A stretch of DNA of 34,105 bases, from positions 1 to 34,105 of the IMG/VR virus record IMGVR_UViG_3300042465_003850, one strand, 5' to 3'. Position 1 is the stretch's first letter. Every line of letters begins with the position of its first letter. This document shows, in pieces, positions 1 to 7,321 of the stretch. The notes beneath the pieces are model-generated. The model was not told where the DNA came from. It worked only from the letters and a program-made list of their open reading frames with translations, and ran no database searches. The stretch comes from a virus. The position numbers and the translations under genes were made by a program.

Positions 1-127
1 ATAACGTTCCGCAACTACACGTCTGTTGCGTAAAAGTACAAAACTAGCTTTCAGTTTAACACGGAATTGAAAGACACAAAACAACCATTAAATTAATCAC
101 AAATGTAGCAATAGCGTGTAATTGCTG
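1..127. repeat. Terminal direct repeat (circularisation overlap), left copy
   Basis: Bases 1-127 are identical to 33979-34105. An exact 127-bp end overlap is what a de Bruijn assembler using k=127 leaves on a closed circle, so the simplest reading is a circular or circularly permuted genome of 33,978 bp. The repeat covers almost exactly one cassette junction (site S3, 1-131). That raises the alternative that the contig was broken at a multi-copy site. Confidence 0.95.
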
Positions 128-131
128 TTAT
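1..131 (+). repeat. attC-like cassette junction S3 (between genes at 33573 and 146)
   Basis: ATAAC (1-5) is complementary to GTTAT (127-131). A 5-nt spacer (6-10) and a 1-nt spacer (126) then set off the arms GCAACTACACG (11-21) and CGTGTAATTGC (115-125), with one mismatch. Pairing continues inward between CTGTTGC (23-29) and GCAATAG (108-114), with an unpaired T and G bulged out as extrahelical bases. The central core at 64-83 (GAATTGAAAGACACAAAACA) is shared with site S2. The architecture resembles an integron attC site, but the identification is an inference. Confidence 0.65.
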
Positions 132-145
132 AACTCGTTTTAATT

Positions 146-358
146 ATGGAATGTCCAAATTGTAAAAAGGAATTAAAAATACCAAATGTTGTTTATAGAA
201 ATTTAGAAACTTATTCCGTTGGAGGCTCAAAATTAATAGCTTCTGAATGTTGTGGAACTGGTTTCATTGTAAAAATGAAAGTTAGTTATCAAATTACAGA
301 ATATACAGGCGAATTAAAAGAGGATGATTGGGGCAACGAAATCGTTTCTAAAAAATGA
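146..358 (+). CDS. Small zinc-ribbon-like cassette protein, unknown function
   Basis: A 70-residue protein. The N-terminal CPNC (residues 3-6) and a later CC pair suggest a small metal-binding treble-clef or rubredoxin-like knuckle, with an acidic C-terminus. No family is recognised. The gene sits alone between attC-like site S3, whose right arm ends 15 bases upstream of the ATG, and a half-site beginning 4 bases after the stop. It is therefore the last unit of the cassette array. Its function is unknown and it is probably an acquired accessory gene. Confidence 0.75.
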   Translation: MECPNCKKELKIPNVVYRNLETYSVGGSKLIASECCGTGFIVKMKVSYQITEYTGELKEDDWGNEIVSKK

Positions 359-361
359 GTT

Positions 362-380
362 ATAACTATTCGCTAACCGC
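362..380 (+). repeat. Left half-site of a cassette junction (array boundary)
   Basis: ATAAC (362-366), a 5-nt spacer (367-371) and GCTAACCGC (372-380) follow the pattern of the left arms of sites S1-S3 and start 4 bases after a stop codon. The matching right arm plus GTTAT is absent before the next gene at 399, so this looks like the eroded end of the cassette array where it meets core phage genes. Confidence 0.45.
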
Positions 381-398
381 TATAAATGTATTACAATT

Positions 399-581
399 AT
401 GAAATTGCTTACTAAAACCAAAGTGATACGTATTTCTGAAAATCAACTTTTGACGCTTCAAAAAATGAAATCTTATAACGTTGATGTTGGCAACTTCATC
501 CGTGAGGCAATAGCCGAAAAAATTAAAAGAGAATATAAAGAATTAATATTAAAACCTAAAAAATCGGAATGTCCTTTTTAA
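399..581 (+). CDS. Putative ribbon-helix-helix-like DNA-binding protein
   Basis: A 60-residue basic protein. The opening segment (KTKVIRISENQLLTLQKMKSY) reads as a beta strand followed by two helices, and the next part (VDVGNFIREAIAEKIKREY) resembles helix B of ribbon-helix-helix repressors or mobilisation proteins. It is followed 10 bases later by a second likely DNA-binding protein. It may be a small transcriptional regulator, but no operator can be assigned and the fold call is by eye. Confidence 0.6.
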   Translation: MKLLTKTKVIRISENQLLTLQKMKSYNVDVGNFIREAIAEKIKREYKELILKPKKSECPF

Positions 582-591
582 AAATAAAGCA

Positions 592-813
592 ATGAAATTA
601 TATACAGCAAAAGAAATGTGTAAAATTTTAGAAATAAAATTAACAACTTTTTATAAAATACGATTTGAAAAGAATATAAAGCCAGTAAAAACAGTTAGGA
701 ATTTCAATTACTTTTACAAAGAGCAATTTGAAGATGACGTTCCAAGATATTATCCTATTAAAACACACGAGGTTTATTATATTTACGAATCTAAAATTAA
801 TACAAATAATTAA
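592..813 (+). CDS. Small excisionase/MerR-like helix-turn-helix protein
   Basis: A 73-residue protein. Its start (LYTAKEMCKILEIKLTTFYK) is the classic opening of winged-helix excisionase/MerR-like domains: a strand, a helix, then the HTH with Leu and Thr at the turn. The wing would be the aromatic segment NFNYFYKEQFEDD. It is followed 3 bases later by the methyltransferase gene, so the two are probably co-transcribed. A regulator role is inferred from the fold only. Confidence 0.65.
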   Translation: MKLYTAKEMCKILEIKLTTFYKIRFEKNIKPVKTVRNFNYFYKEQFEDDVPRYYPIKTHEVYYIYESKINTNN

Positions 814-816
814 ATT

Positions 817-1656
817 ATGAAAAAAGCACAAATTTTTAACAATCATTTCCAGAATTTCAAAACATACGCTATCCCAAAAGCACAACTTATAATAGCGGAT
901 ATTCCATATAATTTAGGCAACAACGCATATGCAAGTAATCCAGCTTGGTATAAAGATGGAGACAATACAAATGGAGAAAGTGCTTTAGCGGGGAAAAGTT
1001 TCTTTGATACCGATGAGGATTTTAGACCTGCGGAATTTATGCACTTTTGCAGTACAATGTTAAAGCCTGAAAAGAAAAATATAAAAGTTGAGGGCGAAGC
1101 AAGACAAAAAGGAGATGCACCTTGTATGATTGTTTTTTGTGCTTTTGACCAGCAAATGGATTTAATAATGTTAGCTAAAAGATACGGTTTAAATAACTAC
1201 ATTAATTTAGTATTTCGTAAAAATTTCAGTGCGCAAGTTTTAAAAGCAAATATGAAAGTTGTGGGGAATTGTGAATATGGGTTAATATTTTATAGAGACA
1301 AACTGCCTAAATTTAGAAACAAAGGTAAAATGATATTCAATTGCTTTGATTGGGAAAGAGACGATGCAACAGTAGAAAAATTACACCCAACTCAAAAGCC
1401 TTTAAAACTATTAAAAAAGCTAATTGAAACGTTTACAGATGAGGGCGATGTTATTATTGATCCTTGCGCTGGTTCAGGTTCAACTTTAATAGCAGCTCAA
1501 GAATTAAAACGAACCGCTTTTGGATTTGAGATTAAAAAACCATTTCATAAAGCTGCTGAAAATTGGATTAATGAAGAACATCAAAAATTATCAGATATAG
1601 AAGAATTTGGATTTGCAAAAACTTTAATACAAAAAACAGAATCAACATTATTTTAA
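817..1656 (+). CDS. Beta-class site-specific DNA methyltransferase (N6-adenine or N4-cytosine)
   Basis: A 279-residue amino-methyltransferase. The catalytic motif IV appears as DIPY (residues 28-31), a variant of DPPY, near the N-terminus. HPTQKP (190-195) and the SAM-binding motif I DPCAGSGST (215-223) lie near the C-terminus. The order IV, target region, I defines the beta class. It transfers a methyl group from SAM to an adenine N6 or cytosine N4. No cognate endonuclease is nearby, so self-protection against host restriction is the likely role. DIPY instead of DPPY or NPPY is slightly unusual but tolerated in related phage enzymes. Confidence 0.93.
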   Translation: MKKAQIFNNHFQNFKTYAIPKAQLIIADIPYNLGNNAYASNPAWYKDGDNTNGESALAGKSFFDTDEDFRPAEFMHFCSTMLKPEKKNIKVEGEARQKGDAPCMIVFCAFDQQMDLIMLAKRYGLNNYINLVFRKNFSAQVLKANMKVVGNCEYGLIFYRDKLPKFRNKGKMIFNCFDWERDDATVEKLHPTQKPLKLLKKLIETFTDEGDVIIDPCAGSGSTLIAAQELKRTAFGFEIKKPFHKAAENWINEEHQKLSDIEEFGFAKTLIQKTESTLF

Positions 1657-1691
1657 AACATCACAAATAAGCAACTATAAAATAAAAGTTG

Positions 1692-1699
1692 TACATTTG
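1692..1699 (+). promoter_or_regulatory. Candidate -7 box TACATTTG in front of the sigma gene
   Basis: TACATTTG matches the Bacteroidota -7 consensus TAnnTTTG and ends only 3 bases before the ATG at 1703, so transcripts would be leaderless or nearly so. I see no TTG at the -33 position, which weakens the call. Confidence 0.4.
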
Positions 1700-1702
1700 T
1701 AT

Positions 1703-2134
1703 ATGATATTAAAAGAATTATCTAAAAGTGATGTTAAATGGCGTGAAATGGCTTATAATATTTGTCGTGATAAAACGTTAGCAGATGAATTGGTTCAAGA
1801 TATGTATATTAAGTTGCACAACATAGATAAAACCGTAACCGATGGATATATTTTCGTTACGTTACGGTCAATATTTTACGATGGAAAAAGAAAGAGCAAA
1901 AAAGAAATACTGTTTAAAGATTTTGATAGGTTTGTAATAGAAGACGAGCCGTATGTTGAAGAGCCACAACCAGACTATCAGGAACTAATAAAAAATTTAA
2001 CTTGGTACGAAAAGACTACATTTGAATTATCAACTTTAGTAGGGCAAAGAGAGTTATCGAGACAAACAGGAATACACTTACAAACTATTCACAGGGTTGC
2101 AAAAACAGTTAAAAATAAATTAAAAAACAAATAA
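1703..2134 (+). CDS. Phage RNA polymerase sigma factor (sigma-70 family, ECF-like)
   Basis: A 143-residue protein with the two-domain plan of a minimal sigma factor. Residues near 26-40 (LADELVQDMYIKLH) match region 2. A degenerate linker follows. The C-terminal segment (RELSRQTGIHLQTIHRVAKTVKNKLK) is a region-4 helix-turn-helix. It should bind host core RNA polymerase and redirect it to phage promoters, probably late ones since it sits directly before the terminase and structural genes. I start at ATG 1703 and not at the upstream TTG (1697), because the TTG is part of a -7 promoter box. Confidence 0.8.
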   Translation: MILKELSKSDVKWREMAYNICRDKTLADELVQDMYIKLHNIDKTVTDGYIFVTLRSIFYDGKRKSKKEILFKDFDRFVIEDEPYVEEPQPDYQELIKNLTWYEKTTFELSTLVGQRELSRQTGIHLQTIHRVAKTVKNKLKNK

Positions 2135-2135
2135 G

Positions 2136-2342
2136 ATGAAAACAATAACAAAATCAGTAATTAAGTTATCGGAAATTCCCGAACACTTACAAGGTAATAA
2201 AATATTTAATGGTCATAAAATACATACTTATGGCATATTTCATATTGATGACGAATGTAACGACGAATTAAGTATGTGGTTAATTGAAACCTATCCTACA
2301 ATTAAAAGAAAAATTAGTTTTTTAATTCATATTGATAAATAA
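2136..2342 (+). CDS. Hypothetical protein
   Basis: A 68-residue protein starting 1 base after the sigma gene stop and ending 1 base before the next gene, so clearly in the same operon. It contains His and acidic residues (FHIDDECNDELS) and a hydrophobic C-terminus. No family is recognised. Its position suggests a packaging- or regulation-associated accessory protein. Confidence 0.65.
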   Translation: MKTITKSVIKLSEIPEHLQGNKIFNGHKIHTYGIFHIDDECNDELSMWLIETYPTIKRKISFLIHIDK

Positions 2343-2343
2343 G

Positions 2344-2715
2344 ATGGCAAAGAGAAAAAAAGAAATACAAGGGCTTGGAGACGTAATAGAAAACATTACT
2401 TCAGCAGTAGGGATTGACCCGTGCGTAGGTTGCAATGAAAGAAAATTCACTTTAAATAGGTTTTTCAATTTCAAAAAGCCTAAAAGCGAAATGAGCCAAG
2501 ATAACAAAGATACTTTTGATAGTTTTTTAGAAACAATAGGGCACGATGTTATAAATGGAAGTAGAAGCAAGTTAGACAATGAGCAAGTAAAATTCTTGAA
2601 TGAGCTATACTTAAATTATTTCAATTTAGACTTAACAGAAACAACAACGTTTTCTAAAATTCACATTACAATAATTAAAGACTTAATTAAATTATCGAGC
2701 TATGCACCCAACTAG
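2344..2715 (+). CDS. Conserved phage protein with a Cys pair, upstream of terminase
   Basis: A 123-residue protein. An N-terminal basic stretch (MAKRKK) is followed by DPCVGCNERK (about residues 25-34), a CxxC knuckle that could bind metal or DNA. The rest is helical. I start at ATG 2344, preceded by the frequent AATAAG leader, not at an earlier ATG that would overlap the previous gene. Genes of this type are common just before terminase in flavobacterial phages. It overlaps the terminase small subunit by 14 bases. Its exact role is unknown. Confidence 0.7.
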   Translation: MAKRKKEIQGLGDVIENITSAVGIDPCVGCNERKFTLNRFFNFKKPKSEMSQDNKDTFDSFLETIGHDVINGSRSKLDNEQVKFLNELYLNYFNLDLTETTTFSKIHITIIKDLIKLSSYAPN

Positions 2716-3106
2716 AATATTTAAAGAGCCCAAAGAGCTACAACAAGCGTGGGAAGAGTACAAAGAGCACTTAAAGATAGAAGCTTGGAATTGGACTAAG
2801 ATACAATATGCAGGTAAAGACGCAGAACGTAAAGAAGATCCCTTTAAACTACCTTATACATTTGAGGGATTTGAGGTTTTCTGTTTTAATAAATACGGTA
2901 ATGTAGGTCAATATTTTGATAATAAAAAAGATTATTACACTGACTTTGTTGCCATCTGTTCGCAGGTAAAGAAAGAAATTAGAGCAAATCAAATAACAGG
3001 TGGTTTATTAGGTATTTACAATCCAAGTATAACACAAAGATTAAACAGCTTGGTTGAGAAAACCCAAACAGATGTAAGCGTTACTAAATTTGAATTTGAT
3101 GAGTAG
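2702..3106 (+). CDS. terS: Terminase small subunit
   Basis: A 134-residue protein. The features of DNA-packaging gp3-like small terminases are visible: an N-terminal helical region (FKEPKELQQAWEEYKEHL), a PYTFEGFEVFC segment, and a C-terminal ITGGLLGIYNPSITQRLNSL stretch. It would recognise phage DNA and load the large subunit. It overlaps the preceding gene by 14 bases and the large terminase by 8, which is typical of coupled packaging genes. Confidence 0.82.
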   Translation: MHPTRIFKEPKELQQAWEEYKEHLKIEAWNWTKIQYAGKDAERKEDPFKLPYTFEGFEVFCFNKYGNVGQYFDNKKDYYTDFVAICSQVKKEIRANQITGGLLGIYNPSITQRLNSLVEKTQTDVSVTKFEFDE

Positions 3107-4292
3107 TGTAAAAGGATATAAACCGCATATAAATCAAAAAGTAATACACGACAGTATAAACAACGACCCGTATAAATATTATATCTTAAACATAGGTAGG
3201 CAGTTCGGAAAAACAATGCTCGGTATTAATCAAATGTTATATTGGGTAATCAATAATAAAGGTTGTAATATAGCGTGGGTAACACCCGTATATAAGCAAG
3301 GTAAAAAAGTATTTGCGGAATTAGAAAAGGCTACTCGATTGAGTGGTCTTTTTGAGTTTAACCAAAGCGAACTTACAGTTAAAGGATTTGGATCTACTAT
3401 TTCTTTTTTTAGTGGTGAGAGACCTGATAATATCAGGGGTAATACATTTGACTATCTTATAATAGATGAGACCGCATTTACACGTGAGGAACTTTGGAGT
3501 GAAGTTTTAAGCGCAACTGTTTTAGTCAAGGGTAAAAAGGTTTTGTTTATTAGCACACCTAAAGGTAAGAATCATTTTTATAAACTATCATTACAACCTA
3601 ACTACGACAATAGATATAAGTATTTTCATTTTACAAGTTACGATACACCATTCATAAATGAATTGGATTTAGAAGAGCGTAAAAGAAGTTTACCGAATCA
3701 TATATTCAAACAGGAATATTTAGCGGAATTTTTAGACAATGCAAGTGGACTATTCTCAAACGTTCGTGAATGTATTAAAGAGCCTACAGACTCAACTAAA
3801 TATCACGGTGGATTAGATATTGGTAGAGCAGACGATTACACTGTATTGACTATTATAAATGAACATAAACAAATAGTATTTATAGAACGTTGGAGACAGG
3901 ATGAGTGGACAAGCATAATAAATAAAGTAGCAGCTAAAATAAACGAATATAATGCACGGGTATTTGTAGAGGTAAATAATCAGGGCGATGTATTTTTTGA
4001 AATGTTAAAAAAGCTATGTGGACAAAAAGTATATCCTTTTGTAACTTCAAGTAAAAGTAAACCGATAATGATTGAAGAGTTGGCAGTTTGCTTTGAGCAA
4101 AAAGATATAAGTATCTTAGATGTTAATTGGCTTATAGACGAATTAGAAGCATTTACATACATATACAACCAAAACACACGTAACGTTCAATACAGCGCAC
4201 CTACAGGCGTACACGATGATAGTGTTATTAGTTTAGCATTAAGCATACAAGCACATAAGCAATTAAGAGCAAGAGAAGTTAGAATAACATAA
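3099..4292 (+). CDS. terL: Terminase large subunit (packaging ATPase and nuclease)
   Basis: A 397-residue protein that powers DNA packaging into the prohead and cuts the concatemer. Walker A is GRQFGKT (33-39), Walker B is LIIDE (120-124), and the coupling motif STPKG is at 152-156. The RNase H-like nuclease domain shows GGLDIGRADDY (catalytic D240), VEVNNQGD (E291) and VHDDS (D373, D374). All catalytic positions are intact. ATG 3099 was chosen over an upstream TTG because it gives the usual short overlap with the small subunit. Confidence 0.96.
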   Translation: MSSVKGYKPHINQKVIHDSINNDPYKYYILNIGRQFGKTMLGINQMLYWVINNKGCNIAWVTPVYKQGKKVFAELEKATRLSGLFEFNQSELTVKGFGSTISFFSGERPDNIRGNTFDYLIIDETAFTREELWSEVLSATVLVKGKKVLFISTPKGKNHFYKLSLQPNYDNRYKYFHFTSYDTPFINELDLEERKRSLPNHIFKQEYLAEFLDNASGLFSNVRECIKEPTDSTKYHGGLDIGRADDYTVLTIINEHKQIVFIERWRQDEWTSIINKVAAKINEYNARVFVEVNNQGDVFFEMLKKLCGQKVYPFVTSSKSKPIMIEELAVCFEQKDISILDVNWLIDELEAFTYIYNQNTRNVQYSAPTGVHDDSVISLALSIQAHKQLRAREVRIT

Positions 4293-4321
4293 ACAAACAT
4301 AAAAATAAACGTTATAAGATT

Positions 4322-4546
4322 ATGGAAGCAATTAGAATAGAATTAAAAGAAGTCCACGAATTTGACAGAGCGTACAATATCGTTGAGTTAAATTCGCAAG
4401 TAAGAATGTGTATAAAAGAATTGTCAAAAGAACATAATGAGTGTAAATATTTTTTGCCTTCAAAAGAAATAGCAGTAAAATTTAACATAGATAGATTTGG
4501 CAGTCTAAATACATTATTGTCAATGTTTGAAAAATCAATAAAATGA
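4322..4546 (+). CDS. Hypothetical protein between terminase and tail chaperone
   Basis: A 74-residue, acidic-basic mixed helical protein with no recognised family. It follows a 29-base gap containing AACGTTATAAGATT and overlaps the next gene by 4 bases (ATGA), implying translational coupling to the tail chaperone. It is a real gene judged by coupling and composition. Confidence 0.65.
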   Translation: MEAIRIELKEVHEFDRAYNIVELNSQVRMCIKELSKEHNECKYFLPSKEIAVKFNIDRFGSLNTLLSMFEKSIK

Positions 4547-5235
4547 AAGTAATAATTCCAACAGAGCTAAAAGATATAAGACTATCACAGTATTTGAGAT
4601 ATGTTCAAGTGGTTAAAGACAATCCAGACGATGAAACATTTGTATGCATTCAAATGGTTGCTATCTTTTGTAACTTAACTGTAGCCGATGTAATGAAAAT
4701 ACCAGTCAATGATTTTGCTGAAATAGTAGAAAAAATTGCAAAGATGCTGGATAGTAAACCTAAATTAGTTCTTACGTTTAAACTAAATAAAGTTGAGTAT
4801 GGTTTTATACCAAACTTTGATAAAATTAGCTTAGGAGAACACGCTACAATTGATACACTACTTGGAGACACAGATAATTTAGCGTTATTAATGAGTGTAC
4901 TTTACAGACCAATAACAAAGAAAGCATTACCGTTTTATACGATTGAGCCATACGATGGAGACGAAAGTAAAGGCGAACTATTCAAAGAGGTAACAATGGA
5001 TGTTGTAAACGGTTCACTACTTTTTTTTTGGACTTTAAGCAAAGAATTATTGAGCAATATCCTATTGCATTTGGAGAGCAAAGCGAAGATGGAGGGCGTG
5101 AATTTGGAGGAGGTTTTGGAGATCGCTGGGGTTGGTATTGGGCATTTGTTCGCCTTGCGAGAGAGCTTAGAATCAATGTACGAGAAGTTGGAAAAGAGCC
5201 TTTACACGAATCACTCACGTTACTATCTTTCTTAA
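4543..5235 (+). CDS. Tail assembly chaperone, zero-frame product
   Basis: A 230-residue reading in the start frame. Residues 1-162 are a mostly helical domain (DIRLSQYLRYVQVV...FVCIQMVAIFC) of the kind found in siphophage tail assembly chaperones. After the T9 run at 5021-5029 this frame stays open for 68 more codons while a second open frame overlaps it. The continuation may be the short form (gpG-like) or a by-product of a composition-biased region. The -1 frame ends in an ATGA overlap with the next gene, which favours that frame as the real 3' coding sequence. Confidence 0.65.
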   Translation: MKVIIPTELKDIRLSQYLRYVQVVKDNPDDETFVCIQMVAIFCNLTVADVMKIPVNDFAEIVEKIAKMLDSKPKLVLTFKLNKVEYGFIPNFDKISLGEHATIDTLLGDTDNLALLMSVLYRPITKKALPFYTIEPYDGDESKGELFKEVTMDVVNGSLLFFWTLSKELLSNILLHLESKAKMEGVNLEEVLEIAGVGIGHLFALRESLESMYEKLEKSLYTNHSRYYLS

Positions 5236-5285
5236 CAGACGAAAGCAATGAAGAGCAAAAAAACATTAAAAAACATATCAAATGA
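5028..5285 (+). CDS. Tail assembly chaperone C-terminal extension (-1 frame)
   Basis: An 85-codon open frame, -1 relative to the gene starting at 4543, with no good start of its own. A slip back by one base on T TTT TTT (5022-5028) would join residues 1-162 to this frame and give a 247-residue protein. The extension contains FGDRWGWYWAFVRLAREL and HESLTLLSFLTDE, resembling the conserved C-terminal part of Bacteroidota phage tail chaperones. Its TGA lies in an ATGA overlap with the next gene. The alternatives are transcriptional slippage or a miscounted T run (10 T would make one continuous gene). Confidence 0.7.
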   Translation: MDFKQRIIEQYPIAFGEQSEDGGREFGGGFGDRWGWYWAFVRLARELRINVREVGKEPLHESLTLLSFLTDESNEEQKNIKKHIK

Positions 5286-5743
5286 AAGCATTTTATAATT
5301 CCATAGATTACATTAAAAGCACACTTGAAAAAGCACCACTTTTAAATACAATCACACACGGTACGGATATAATCGATAATACTAAAAAGAGTATTTTTCC
5401 ATTAGCACATATAAACATCTTAAGTTCAAGCATTGGATCAGGCGAAGTTAAATTCACTTTTGAGGTTGCAGTCGTAGATATAAGAAACATATCTAAAATC
5501 AAAGTAAAAGATAAATTTTTAGGCAACGATAATGAATTAGACAATTTGAATACTTGCCACGCAATATTGAATTTTATGATAACTAATATGCGACTGCAAA
5601 GAAATGATTATGATATTGAATTATTAAACGACCCGAATCTACAACCGATATTAATGGCTTTTACAAACGCATTAGATGGGTGGAAATGTGAGATTGAATT
5701 GAGTGTGCCAAATAACCAAATTGAAGTGTGTGATGGATGCTAA
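5282..5743 (+). CDS. Putative tail completion/terminator-like protein
   Basis: A 153-residue protein with a helical N-terminus followed by beta-rich segments (GEVKFTFEVAVVDIRNI, GWKCEIELSVPN). The size and the position before an HK97-gp10-like protein suggest a tail terminator or completion protein, but no diagnostic motif is visible. It is coupled to the chaperone extension by an ATGA overlap and overlaps the next gene by 11 bases. Confidence 0.55.
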   Translation: MKAFYNSIDYIKSTLEKAPLLNTITHGTDIIDNTKKSIFPLAHINILSSSIGSGEVKFTFEVAVVDIRNISKIKVKDKFLGNDNELDNLNTCHAILNFMITNMRLQRNDYDIELLNDPNLQPILMAFTNALDGWKCEIELSVPNNQIEVCDGC

Positions 5744-6257
5744 AATAACTCAACAAGCGTTAAATGAGTTTGGTGCTTATGTAATCGAAAGAGCAAGGGA
5801 AAATTTAAAGACAGGTGGAAAATACGGAACACACAATACAAGTGGCAACCTTTCAAAATCTTTAAACTTCAAATCGAAAGTAAGTAAAAATTCGATTGCT
5901 TTTGACTTCTATGCTGAAGACTATTGGAAAGAATTAGACTTCGGTACAAAGGGAAGTAAAAAGAGTACAAAAGCACCTAACAGCCCTTACAAAGCACACG
6001 CTGAAAGAGGTAAAATTGATAAATGGGTAGTTCGTAAAGGATTGCAAGGCGTAAGAAATCCTAACGGGAAGTTTACAGCACGAAAAATGATGGTTGCAAG
6101 TATTACAAAATCAATAAATGAAACAGGAACGCCTGAAACAAAATTCTTTAGAAGTGCATTTGATTTAGAATACAAGAAATTTGATGATACAATAGCAGAA
6201 AAATACGGTTTAGATTTAGAAACCTTTTTAAAATTCACACTAAAAGAAATAAAATGA
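5733..6257 (+). CDS. HK97 gp10-like tail/neck protein
   Basis: A 174-residue protein with the signature of the HK97-gp10 family: an amphipathic N-terminal helix (ALNEFGAYVIERARENLK), TSGNLSKSLNF, then a DFYAEDYWKELDFGTKGS segment and a helical C-terminus. Members join head to tail or complete the tail. ATG 5733 was preferred over an upstream TTG because it overlaps the previous gene by only 11 bases. It overlaps the next gene by 4 bases. Confidence 0.78.
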   Translation: MDAKITQQALNEFGAYVIERARENLKTGGKYGTHNTSGNLSKSLNFKSKVSKNSIAFDFYAEDYWKELDFGTKGSKKSTKAPNSPYKAHAERGKIDKWVVRKGLQGVRNPNGKFTARKMMVASITKSINETGTPETKFFRSAFDLEYKKFDDTIAEKYGLDLETFLKFTLKEIK

Positions 6258-7321
6258 ATATAGTACAAGTTAGAAGTCCGTTTAAGATAATCATAAATGA
6301 GCCTACGCAATTATTAACGCAAGTAAAATTATACATTTGGAATCAAGGCGATACAGAGCCAACAATGCCAACTTATACATTTAGTAAAGCCGTGCCAAGT
6401 ATAGCAAGTCGAGAATGTATTTTTAATATTTCAAATCAGTTACAAGAATTTATCAATCCTATTTCTGCTGTTAACTATGAAGCTGTAGTTGAAGATGAAA
6501 ACCCTAAAAGTTGGTGTTTTTTTAAAGTAGAACGGTTCAGCGGTACTTCGGACAAAGATTTTACATTATTAGATACTACAAACTATATAGGCTTAAATGG
6601 ATTTACAGACTATATGAGCGGAAATCAAGTTGCTGAAGTTGCTGATTTCAAACTATTAGATTTTCCAAATGCAACATATAATTCAGAATTTGGTTATACT
6701 GGTTATTTTAATTTATTAATAGACACAGATGTAAAAGAATTTCAATTAGAATATGATAATAGTAGTGATGATATAGCTCCAATTCCTTTATACAATATGG
6801 GCATTCTATTATTAAAAGTTCCTTATGTAAATTTTGATTTTGATAGTTCTTTACCTTTTAAAATAACATTAAGAGAAGTGGCAGATGATTTACGACTAAT
6901 TGTATTATATTCTAAAATGATCGAAGAGTGCAAATATACACCCGTAGAATGCACTTATCAAAATTCATTTGGCGGTTGGAGGTTTTTAACGTTCTACAAA
7001 GCGCAAACAAATTCTATTAACGTCAAAGGTTCGGAGTTTAATTTACTTCCCAATAAGACCGATTACAACCCTTTAAGAGGGCAATCAAAAGTATTTAATC
7101 TAAACGGGAATCAATCTGTAAAATTAAACACTGGTTGGGTTGATGAAAATTACGATGTATTAATTAGAGATTTATTGTTAAGTGAAACTGTTTTAATTGA
7201 TAATAAACCAGCAATGGTTAAGAGCAAAAGCCAAACTTATAAAACACAATTAAAAGATAAAATGATTAATTACGAGATAGAATTCGATTATGCTTTTGAC
7301 TTAATAAATAATGTGCTATGA
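6254..7321 (+). CDS. Phage structural (tail-associated) protein
   Basis: A 355-residue, beta-rich protein (many alternating hydrophobics, for example SPFKIIINEPTQLLTQVKLYIW) without signal peptide or membrane segment. It overlaps its neighbours by 4 bases on both sides, inside the tail block. It probably forms a tail-tip or baseplate component acting with the 860-residue protein downstream. The specific role is not readable from the sequence. Confidence 0.65.
   Translation: MNIVQVRSPFKIIINEPTQLLTQVKLYIWNQGDTEPTMPTYTFSKAVPSIASRECIFNISNQLQEFINPISAVNYEAVVEDENPKSWCFFKVERFSGTSDKDFTLLDTTNYIGLNGFTDYMSGNQVAEVADFKLLDFPNATYNSEFGYTGYFNLLIDTDVKEFQLEYDNSSDDIAPIPLYNMGILLLKVPYVNFDFDSSLPFKITLREVADDLRLIVLYSKMIEECKYTPVECTYQNSFGGWRFLTFYKAQTNSINVKGSEFNLLPNKTDYNPLRGQSKVFNLNGNQSVKLNTGWVDENYDVLIRDLLLSETVLIDNKPAMVKSKSQTYKTQLKDKMINYEIEFDYAFDLINNVL

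Noticed and set aside
1-127. Terminal repeat as a true packaged direct terminal repeat
   Set aside because: The length equals a common maximum assembly k-mer and coincides with a cassette site, so an assembly overlap is the simpler explanation.
4982-5281. 99-codon antisense ORF opposite the chaperone overlap
   Set aside because: It arises from the same GC-rich dual-frame segment. Ser/Pro-rich shadow composition and all genes on the + strand argue against it.
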